Positions 57,833 through 64,000 of a DNA stretch of 64,000 bases are shown here, piece after piece. The notes beneath the pieces were generated by a model. The model saw only the letters and a list, made by a program, of their open reading frames with translations. It was not told where the DNA came from and searched no databases. The number at the start of each line of letters is the position of its first letter. The first letter of the stretch is position 1. A program made the translations under genes and the position numbers. Origin of the DNA: CAYFQB01 sp964345225 (GTDB lineage Bacteria; Nitrospirota; Thermodesulfovibrionia; Thermodesulfovibrionales; UBA6898); the NCBI GenBank assembly GCA_964345225.1, contig CAYFQB010000053.1, forward strand, positions 1 through 64,000, given 5' to 3'.

Positions 57833-58765
57833 TTATTTTGCATCCTTCTTTGTCGGCTCTTTCGGCTGTTTATCCTTCTCTGGTGAAGCGGGAGGTTGTT
57901 TTTCTGTCTTTCCAGTATCTTCAGAGGAATCTGCAAATGCGTCTTTATAAATCTCAATCTTATACTGTTTCTTCAGTTTATCGACATAATTATCGAAAAG
58001 TTCCTTCTGTTTATCTCCTAAAAGTTTCTGAGAGATCATATCACTGACCCTTTCAAATTCAATAACAGATCCCCCTTTTCTGTCAACTACCTTAATAATA
58101 TGATAGCCATACTGTGTCTTCACAGGTTTGCTGGTCTCGCCGGCCTTCAGTCCAAATGCTGCTCTTTCAAACTCAGGAACCATCTGGCCTTTTGATAAAT
58201 AACCGAGATCGCCGCCATTTTCCGCGGTAGCTTTATCAATAGAAACCGCTTTAGCAATATCCTGAAATTTTTCACCTTTCTCCAATCGAGCCAGTATTTT
58301 ATTTGCTTCTTTTTCTGTCTCAACGAGTATATGACTTGCCTTGATCTGTGCTGCCGAAACAAATTCACCCTTGTTTCTGTCATAAAAATCCCTGACTTCC
58401 TGGTCCGAGACTTTTGCCTTTGAGACAATTTCTTTTTCGAACAGCTCAGTAATAACCGTTATCTTCCTGAATTCCTCAATCTTTCTTTTAACATCCGGAC
58501 TCTTTGCAATGCCTTTCTTAATGGCATCCTGATATATGAGCTCCTTTTTAATTATTTCGTCAAGAAGCCTTCTTTTGCCCCCTGCATCCTCAAACATCTG
58601 TTTTGCATAATCCGGCAGTGCATTAAATTCTCTCTCAAGCTCAGAATGTTTTATTTTGGTATTACCAACCTTGGCGATATAACGGTCCTTCTGTTCCGTA
58701 TCCTTTTTTGAACAGGCAAAAAAGGATAATATTAACAATATAATAATAAAAGCCTTCTTCTTCAT
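57833..58765 (-). CDS. Parvulin-type peptidyl-prolyl isomerase lipoprotein
   Basis: A periplasmic foldase of the PrsA/SurA class. The start at 58765 has GGAGG 7 nt before it. A lipoprotein signal (FIIILLILSFFAC, lipid on Cys about 18) leads to a SurA-N-like helical chaperone region. A parvulin domain follows: IKASHILVETEKEANKILA, FQDIAKAVSIDKATAENGGDLGYL, GQMVPEFERAAFGL, TQYGYHIIKV. The C-terminus is a Lys/Pro/Glu-rich disordered tail (EKQPPASPEKDKQPKEP). It probably assists exported proteins, including the many cytochromes here. Confidence 0.92.
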   Translation of the reverse strand: MKKKAFIIILLILSFFACSKKDTEQKDRYIAKVGNTKIKHSELEREFNALPDYAKQMFEDAGGKRRLLDEIIKKELIYQDAIKKGIAKSPDVKRKIEEFRKITVITELFEKEIVSKAKVSDQEVRDFYDRNKGEFVSAAQIKASHILVETEKEANKILARLEKGEKFQDIAKAVSIDKATAENGGDLGYLSKGQMVPEFERAAFGLKAGETSKPVKTQYGYHIIKVVDRKGGSVIEFERVSDMISQKLLGDKQKELFDNYVDKLKKQYKIEIYKDAFADSSEDTGKTEKQPPASPEKDKQPKEPTKKDAK

Positions 58766-58965
58766 TAATGTGCCTCCAAGCAATTGAATGTATTTATAGA
58801 GTGTATTATTTATAGCATACATAAACATATAATTGCACCGTTTTTTGACAAGGCAAGAAATTATATGATAGATTAATAAAAAATAAGCAGGAAAAACTAT
58901 AAATATTATTTTAGGCATTTATATTAGAGATCAGATGCGGATTATCCCTTACTGATTTTCTTATT

Positions 58966-60252
58966 ATGAAGGGAATTAAAAGATCAATAAAACTATATAA
59001 AAAGGCTCTTAATGTCATCCCTGGTGGTGTCAACAGCCCTGTCCGAGCATTCAAGGCAGTCGGAGGCAATCCCCTCTTTATCAAAAATGCAAAAGGTTCA
59101 AAGATCTATGACGCCGACGGAAATTCTTACATAGATTATGTCTTGTCCTGGGGGCCGATGATACTAGGTCATGCACACCCCAGGGTTGTAAGGGCTTTAA
59201 AGAATGCTGTAGAAAAAGGTACTAGTTACGGTGCTCCAACATCACTTGAGGTTGAACTCGCTGAACTTATACTTAAGGTATACCCTTCCATTGACAAAGT
59301 CAGAATGGTAAACTCCGGCACAGAGGCTACAATGAGTGCCATCAGGGCTGCAAGAGGATTCACAGGAAGAGACAAGATAATTAAATTCGAAGGGTGTTAT
59401 CACGGACATGCTGACGGCCTCCTTGTTAGAGCAGGCTCAGGTGCAACAACATTTGGTGTGCCTGACAGTCCAGGGGTACCAAAATCATATGCTAAAAATA
59501 CTATCACATTGCCATTTAATGATTTAGGAAAGCTAAAAGGCACGATTGAAAAAGAATGGCGTTCAATCGCATGTGTCATTCTCGAACCCGTTGTTGGAAA
59601 TATCGGTTGTGTACTGCCGAAGCCAGGTTTTCTGGAAACTATCAGAAAATTGACTAAAAAAACCGGCATTGTCCTTATTTTCGACGAAGTAATGACCGGA
59701 TTCAGGGTTTCCTATGGAGGAGCACAGTCATATTATGGTATAAAACCTGATCTTACATGTCTCGGGAAAGTTATAGGTGGAGGACTTCCTGTAGGGGCTT
59801 ACGGTGGGAAAAAAGAAATAATGTCGATGGTGTCACCTGAAGGCCCTGTTTACCAGGCAGGTACTCTCTCAGGCAATCCACTGGCAATGACGGCAGGTAT
59901 CGAAACACTTAAAGAGCTATCTAAAAGAGACAATTACAAAAAGATTGAAAAGAATTCTTCAATGCTCGAAAAAGGCCTGGTTGATGCTGCCAGACGCGCC
60001 GGTGTCAGAACTCGTTTTTACAGGGCAGGGAGTATGTTCTGCACTTATTTCACTGGCAGAGAGGTCTACGATTATAAGACAGCTAAAACTTCAGATACTA
60101 ATAAATTCTCAAAATTCTTTTCAGGAATGCTGCATAGAGGCGTTAACCTTGCTCCATCTCAGTTCGAAGCAGGTTTTATGTCTCTTGCACATACAGACAA
60201 AGATATAGAAAAAACAATAAAAGCTGCATACGAAGCGCTTAAAGAGATCTAA
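58966..60252 (+). CDS. hemL: Glutamate-1-semialdehyde 2,1-aminomutase
   Basis: HemL makes 5-aminolevulinate in the C5 route to haem, using PLP. In 428 residues it has IPGGVNSPVRAF, DYVLSWGPMILGHAHP, MVNSGTEATMSAIRAARG, FEGCYHGHADGLLVRAGSG, IFDEVMTGFR and the PLP-lysine loop CLGKVIGGGLPVGAYGG. Haem demand is expected to be high in a genome with so many c-type cytochromes, and the next gene encodes an 11-haem cytochrome 29 nt downstream, so the two may be co-transcribed. Confidence 0.97.
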   Translation: MKGIKRSIKLYKKALNVIPGGVNSPVRAFKAVGGNPLFIKNAKGSKIYDADGNSYIDYVLSWGPMILGHAHPRVVRALKNAVEKGTSYGAPTSLEVELAELILKVYPSIDKVRMVNSGTEATMSAIRAARGFTGRDKIIKFEGCYHGHADGLLVRAGSGATTFGVPDSPGVPKSYAKNTITLPFNDLGKLKGTIEKEWRSIACVILEPVVGNIGCVLPKPGFLETIRKLTKKTGIVLIFDEVMTGFRVSYGGAQSYYGIKPDLTCLGKVIGGGLPVGAYGGKKEIMSMVSPEGPVYQAGTLSGNPLAMTAGIETLKELSKRDNYKKIEKNSSMLEKGLVDAARRAGVRTRFYRAGSMFCTYFTGREVYDYKTAKTSDTNKFSKFFSGMLHRGVNLAPSQFEAGFMSLAHTDKDIEKTIKAAYEALKEI

Positions 60253-60281
60253 GCTCTCAGAGTTCCCGGGGGGGGACTTAA

Positions 60282-61265
60282 ATGCGTATCATTCCTTCTA
60301 ATTGGATTAAAGAAGGCTTACCTTTTAAAGCAAAGATTCTCATCGCGGTTTTTATGCTGTTCATAACTATTGGCGGTGGAATCGTAGGATACAAGTTTTA
60401 TGATTATACCCGGAATAATCCCAAATTCTGTGTAAGCTGTCATATAATGCAGCCTTCCTATGAGGCATGGGAAAAAAGCGAACACAGGGATATAAACTGC
60501 CATGAATGCCATCGCCTGACAATTCCGGAGATGAATAAACTTCTTTTCAGCTTTATAGTAAAAAGACCTGCGACTATTCCTGAAAGACACGGGAAGATTA
60601 TCGTTACATGGCAATACTGTGCAAAATGCCACCTCGAAAAAAATGTAATGTTTAAAGCTGCAAAAAGAATTAACCGGTCAAGGATGCATGCCAAGCATGT
60701 TTTTATGGAACAGATAGAATGTGTCAAGTGTCATGGATACATAATACACAAATTTACCGCAGAAGAGGGATTCTGTGTTAAATGTCATCAACAGAAAATA
60801 GTTCACGGTACAGGTATGGAAAAACTTGCATGCCTAAACTGTCATACTGACAGAACAGAAGACCTTAGGCCCGGTCCCAAGAAGTGCTTGTTCTGCCACG
60901 GAAGCGAGAAAATAAGGCAGGAGTTGATTGCGGGAGGAACACTCGATGTTACCCATTATCAGCCTGATGAGGAAACCATTAAAAGGGCCATCAAGATTAA
61001 CAGGCCTGAAAACGCACCAATGCAATTTAACTGTTATGAATGTCATAAGCCGCATGAATCCGCAAGACCAGACTGGAACGACTGTTTTAAGTGTCATAAG
61101 AATGTAATTAAGATCGGAAAACACTATACTCATGTTGAGATTATGGGTATAGCTTGCAAAAAGTGTCACAAACCTCATATATGGAATGTAACCAAGAAAC
61201 AGGCCCGGAAAGACTGTATACTATGTCATGATTATAAAGACCCAGCGACATTTATCGGGCCATAA
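60282..61265 (+). CDS. Membrane-anchored 11-haem cytochrome c (NapC/NrfH-like N-terminus)
   Basis: One N-terminal helix (AKILIAVFMLFITIGGGIVGY) anchors a periplasmic domain with eleven CxxCH sites: CVSCH, CHECH, CAKCH, CVKCH, CVKCH, CLNCH, CLFCH, CYECH, CFKCH, CKKCH, CILCH. The first part (FCVSCHIMQPSYEAWEKSEH) resembles the quinol-oxidising NapC/NrfH family, and the later part looks like added haem modules. It could carry electrons from menaquinol to a periplasmic terminal reductase or to other cytochromes. The neighbouring tetrahaem/FeS/NrfD genes follow after a 360-bp repeat-bearing gap. Confidence 0.88.
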   Translation: MRIIPSNWIKEGLPFKAKILIAVFMLFITIGGGIVGYKFYDYTRNNPKFCVSCHIMQPSYEAWEKSEHRDINCHECHRLTIPEMNKLLFSFIVKRPATIPERHGKIIVTWQYCAKCHLEKNVMFKAAKRINRSRMHAKHVFMEQIECVKCHGYIIHKFTAEEGFCVKCHQQKIVHGTGMEKLACLNCHTDRTEDLRPGPKKCLFCHGSEKIRQELIAGGTLDVTHYQPDEETIKRAIKINRPENAPMQFNCYECHKPHESARPDWNDCFKCHKNVIKIGKHYTHVEIMGIACKKCHKPHIWNVTKKQARKDCILCHDYKDPATFIGP

Positions 61266-61625
61266 CTTTTTAAACAATTATCCGACCTTAGAAACTCCAC
61301 GTATGAATCCCAAAAATGCGTTTAAAGCAGGTATACATGTTATATAGTTGGGCATGTTTCTTGAGCGGACATAGTGAAATTTTTGGGATACCCGTCATGG
61401 CGAAATAAGCGTCCCCGAGAAGTCGGGACGAATTTTTACTGTCTTAGTCCCGAAACTTCGTGACGAGTTTAAAAATTCGAGCGAATGAGTCATGAGACGG
61501 GTAAAAATTTCCCTCCAGGGAGCGAAAGGAATATGTTCAACTACTTAAACCCAAAAAATAAAATAATATTCCGGTTACTGAAAAACATGTATAATTAATT
61601 TAAGAGATTATTTGAGGTTCAGTTC
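61266..61625. repeat. Intergenic region occupied by palindromic element copy 2
   Basis: Nearly the whole gap is the MITE-like element (61306-61558). A short AT-rich leader precedes the ATG of the tetrahaem gene at 61626 with a GAGGTTCAGTTC stretch. Confidence 0.8.
61306..61558. mobile_element. MITE-like palindromic element, copy 2 (core inverted)
   Basis: The left flank GCAGGTATACATGTTATAT is the same as in the copy at 16466, and AGTTGGGCATG (61346) to TTCAACT (61542) bound the core. Reading on, the core gives TTGAGCGGACATAG, GGGATACCCGTCATG, CCCGAGAAGTCGGGAC and GGGTAAAAATTTCCCTCC, which is the reverse complement of the 16508-16669 core. It has an extra piece around CCCGAAACTTCGTGACG. The right terminal repeat is short. 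Confidence 0.8.
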
Positions 61626-62099
61626 ATGAAAAATCATGTTTTTAGGCCTTTATGGGTAGTCTTATGTCTTATCGTTTTACTTTTAATCGCCAGAAATATA
61701 TTTGTACCTGAGGGTTTTGGTATTCATGAAAGAGGCTATATGTACGGCTGGTACAGAAATGGCAATATAGAGGAATGGAAAGAGTTTAAGGTTAAGTATC
61801 AGGATTCTGATTACTGCAAAAACTGCCATCCTGACAAGCATGACAGCATCATGATGACAGCCCATGCGCTTATATCATGTGAAAACTGCCATGGACCTGC
61901 GATCGAGCATCCTTCAAATCCGCCTAAATTATCGATAAACAGAAGCAGAGATGCATGTCTTAGATGTCATTCATACCTTTCGTATCCTACAAGCCTGAGG
62001 TCAAAGATAAGGGGCATTGATTCTGCAGAGCATTATACTGAGATAGAATGCTCTGCATGTCATAATCCGCATAAGCCAAGTTTAGAAGGACTGAAATGA
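61626..62099 (+). CDS. Tetrahaem cytochrome c of the FeS/NrfD module
   Basis: An N-terminal helix (FRPLWVVLCLIVLLLIARNI) exports or anchors a small domain with four CxxCH sites (CKNCH, CENCH, CLRCH, CSACH). It overlaps the iron-sulfur protein gene (ATGA), then NrfD follows, so the three make one complex of the kind c-type cytochrome + ferredoxin-like subunit + quinol-interacting membrane subunit. NrfB, the analogous cytochrome of E. coli, has five haems; this one has four. The complex should move electrons between menaquinone and periplasmic carriers. Confidence 0.88.
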   Translation: MKNHVFRPLWVVLCLIVLLLIARNIFVPEGFGIHERGYMYGWYRNGNIEEWKEFKVKYQDSDYCKNCHPDKHDSIMMTAHALISCENCHGPAIEHPSNPPKLSINRSRDACLRCHSYLSYPTSLRSKIRGIDSAEHYTEIECSACHNPHKPSLEGLK

Positions 62100-62878
62100 T
62101 ATCCAGAAGAAATTTTCTCAGGTACAGTCTTTTAGGAACTGCAGGTATGGCTCTCCCTTTGACTATTACCGATCTGATTAAACCCGAAAGACTTTTTGCT
62201 TCTGCAGAGAACAAAAAAACAAGATGGGCTTTCCTTGTGGACACATATAACTGTGTCGGATGCGGTTTCTGTGTTAAAGCATGCAAACTTGAAAACGAAG
62301 TCCCATATGAAGCATCAGTTTCAAGAACATGGGTAGAGAGGTATATTATTACAAAGGACAACAAGTTCTTTGCTGACACACCCATGGCAGCGAGGGATGG
62401 ATTTATAACCAATAAAATTGACCTTGGCCTCGGTAGATATAAGGAAATAAAAAATGAAGAAATAGAAAAGGCGTTCTTTGTGCCCAAGCTCTGTAACCAG
62501 TGCGAAAATCCGCCCTGTGTCCAGGTATGTCCGGTTGGTGCAACGTATCAGGCACCCGACGGCGTTGTATTTGTCGACAGAACCTGGTGCATAGGCTGTG
62601 GATACTGTATAATGGCATGCCCTTATGGTGTCCGCTTCTTTCACCCGGTATACAGAGTAGCTGATAAGTGTAATTTCTGCTATCACAGAATAGCAAAGGG
62701 CTTGAAACCAGCATGTGTACAGGCATGTCCTTTTAGGGCAAGAACTATAGGGAATATTAATGACCCTTATGATGATGTTACAAAAACTATAAAGACCAAA
62801 AGGGTTTCAGTTCTAAAGGATGAATATGGCACAAATCCTCATGTCTTCTACATAGGGCTCAGCAAGGAGGTAAGGTAA
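62096..62878 (+). CDS. NrfC/PsrB-like four-cluster iron-sulfur protein (Tat exported)
   Basis: A 260-residue periplasmic electron-transfer subunit. The twin-arginine signal SRRNFLRY precedes a hydrophobic stretch. Four [4Fe-4S] sites follow: CVGCGFCVKACKLENEVP, CNQCENPPCVQVCPVGA, CIGCGYCIMACPYGVRF and CNFCYHRIAKGLKPACVQACP. This is the DmsB/PsrB/NrfC family. It is coupled (ATGA) to the tetrahaem gene, and the NrfD subunit follows by 1 nt, so it should pass electrons between NrfD-bound quinol and the haem chain. Confidence 0.94.
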   Translation: MISRRNFLRYSLLGTAGMALPLTITDLIKPERLFASAENKKTRWAFLVDTYNCVGCGFCVKACKLENEVPYEASVSRTWVERYIITKDNKFFADTPMAARDGFITNKIDLGLGRYKEIKNEEIEKAFFVPKLCNQCENPPCVQVCPVGATYQAPDGVVFVDRTWCIGCGYCIMACPYGVRFFHPVYRVADKCNFCYHRIAKGLKPACVQACPFRARTIGNINDPYDDVTKTIKTKRVSVLKDEYGTNPHVFYIGLSKEVR

Positions 62879-62879
62879 T

Positions 62880-64000
62880 ATGGCACATGGAGAGCTCTGG
62901 ACGCTAAAAGAATTATTTGTATATCCTAATGAACTCATATACTGGAGCATACAGATTGTAATGTATCCTTTTATGACCGGTCTTGTAGCAGGTGCTTTTG
63001 TTCTGTCATCTCTTTATCATGTTTTCGGCATAAAAGAACTGAAGGACATGGCACGTTTCTCACTCGTATTCTCTTTTGCCCTCTTGTTCGCTGCACCCCT
63101 GCCCCTCCTCTTTCATCTACTGCAGCCCCAAAGGGGTATTAATGTTTTCTTTACACCGCATTTCACCTCAGCAATAGCTGCCTTTGGTATCGTTTTTTCG
63201 GCTTATGGTGCAATCGTTGCATCTGAATTATGGTTTATATACAGAAAACACTTTGTTGAGATTTCCCTCATTCTCAGGAATAAATCCGATAAGGGTTTTG
63301 GTGATTGGATAAAATATATGATCTTTAAAGCTTTAGCACTCGGTGCTTATGATATCAGCGTTGTAGCACTTAAAAAGGATGAAAAAGCTGTCAAAATACT
63401 TTCAGGAATAGGGATACCGGTTGCATGCTTCCTCCACGGCTATGCAGGTTTCATATTTGGCTCTGTTAAGGCAAACGCCCTCTGGATGACTCCTCTTATG
63501 CCTGTAATTTTCATAATGTCGGCAATTGTCTCCGGTATAGCGCTATGTATGTTGACGTACATAATAATAATGGAAATAAAAAAGCGGGCAGCCAGAAAGG
63601 CCAGGAAACCGTGGGATACAGCATCACTTGAAGAGTTAAAGGGGATTGAGATCGACTTGGTAAAGAAAACCTCAAAATACCTCGTTTACTTCATGATATT
63701 TGCCATAACACTAGAACTTCTTGACCTTGTATTCAGGGGTTATACTGCAGTCAAGGCATGGGATATATTAAGGACAGTTATATACGACAGAGAGTTTATT
63801 AATATCTTCATAATACAGTACGGACTCGGTACACTGCTACCATTTGTTCTTTTATTAACACCTGGTCTCACGATAAGGCGAACAATAATTGCGCTGTTGC
63901 TTGTATTAACAGGAGTCTTTATGATGAGGTGGAATGTTGTAATCGGCGGCCAGGCCTTTTCCCTGACATTCTCCGGATATATGCATTACAATATGCCGAT
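62880..64000 (+). CDS. NrfD/PsrC-type membrane subunit (partial, runs off window)
   Basis: An integral membrane protein read from ATG at 62880 (GGAGG 8 nt upstream) to the window end, 373 codons with no stop. At least eight hydrophobic helices are visible, among them MTGLVAGAFVLSSLYHVFGI, FSLVFSFALLFAAPLPLLFH and SAIAAFGIVFSAYGAIVASE, typical of the NrfD/PsrC family, which binds quinol and often moves protons. Motifs such as GIPVACFLHGYAGFIFGSVKANALW also match. The C-terminal end is beyond the window, so other subunits may follow. Confidence 0.9.
   Translation, partial: MAHGELWTLKELFVYPNELIYWSIQIVMYPFMTGLVAGAFVLSSLYHVFGIKELKDMARFSLVFSFALLFAAPLPLLFHLLQPQRGINVFFTPHFTSAIAAFGIVFSAYGAIVASELWFIYRKHFVEISLILRNKSDKGFGDWIKYMIFKALALGAYDISVVALKKDEKAVKILSGIGIPVACFLHGYAGFIFGSVKANALWMTPLMPVIFIMSAIVSGIALCMLTYIIIMEIKKRAARKARKPWDTASLEELKGIEIDLVKKTSKYLVYFMIFAITLELLDLVFRGYTAVKAWDILRTVIYDREFINIFIIQYGLGTLLPFVLLLTPGLTIRRTIIALLLVLTGVFMMRWNVVIGGQAFSLTFSGYMHYNMP

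Overview
This is an AT-rich bacterial chromosome segment from an anaerobic or microaerobic, cytochrome-rich bacterium. Several traits together suggest a Nitrospirota-like lineage (Thermodesulfovibrionia or relatives): menaquinone synthesis by the futalosine route (mqnE, mqnC), lysine synthesis by LL-diaminopimelate aminotransferase, tandem DUF507 genes beside rpsR/ssb/rpsF, a Rieske/cytochrome b complex with a multihaem partner, and many PAS-rich sensor kinases. That assignment is inference from gene content; there is no rRNA in the window.

Layout. 1-7.5 kb: a two-gene signalling operon (sigma-54 activator plus an 1813-residue PocR/PAS/GAF kinase). 7.5-14.5 kb: repeat-rich DNA with small Cys-rich proteins, a thioredoxin-reductase-like flavoprotein, DUF2914, YceI, PilZ and XRE-cupin genes. 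14.5-20.7 kb: an oxygen/nitrogen-oxide region with a ferritin-like protein, an FprA flavodiiron protein, an octahaem HAO-like cytochrome, an iron-sulfur flavoprotein and a radical SAM/SPASM protein. 20.7-24.6 kb: rpsF-ssb-rpsR-DUF507-DUF507-diguanylate cyclase-HNH on the minus strand. 24.8-28.7 kb: mqnE-mqnC, dapL, folK. 29.4-33.1 kb: hybrid kinase and HD-GYP regulator. 33.4-40.5 kb: rpmE, DUF1385, prfA, prmC, murA, enclosing a minus-strand Rieske/cyt b/pentahaem operon. 40.5-42.1 kb: an integrase-only island at tRNA-Leu. 42.4-44.1 kb: a DsbC-like gene with an in-frame UGA at its active site, a FixH/YtkA-like gene and a small membrane protein. 44.2-58.8 kb: HD-GYP, a TPR-like lipoprotein, AmpG, DUF1460, phosphohexomutase, PilZ, transketolase, rpiB, PBP1A, LytTR regulator, parvulin. 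59-64 kb: hemL, an 11-haem cytochrome, and a tetrahaem/FeS/NrfD module that runs off the window end.

The strongest discovery candidate is at 42428-43216. Two open frames fit together as one DsbC-like protein if a TGA codon, exactly where the first Cys of the CxxC motif belongs, is read as selenocysteine. A 7-bp hairpin with an AGGA loop follows at the spacing expected of a bacterial SECIS element.

The second theme is an unusually rich set of short dispersed repeats. There are heptanucleotide arrays (unit like AGNAGTA), nonanucleotide arrays (AAACYARAG), a 32-nt hairpin present or absent at the same point of a larger composite repeat, small elements with GTAAACCCCGTTAGAAA inverted ends, and a ~250-bp palindromic element whose core is inverted between two copies. 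Heptad tracts also lie in frame inside three enzymes (MqnE, MqnC, PrmC).

Functionally, the segment links quinone synthesis, quinol oxidation (Rieske/cyt b; NrfD module) and multihaem periplasmic electron carriers with nitrogen-oxide/oxygen handling, under dense two-component and c-di-GMP control.
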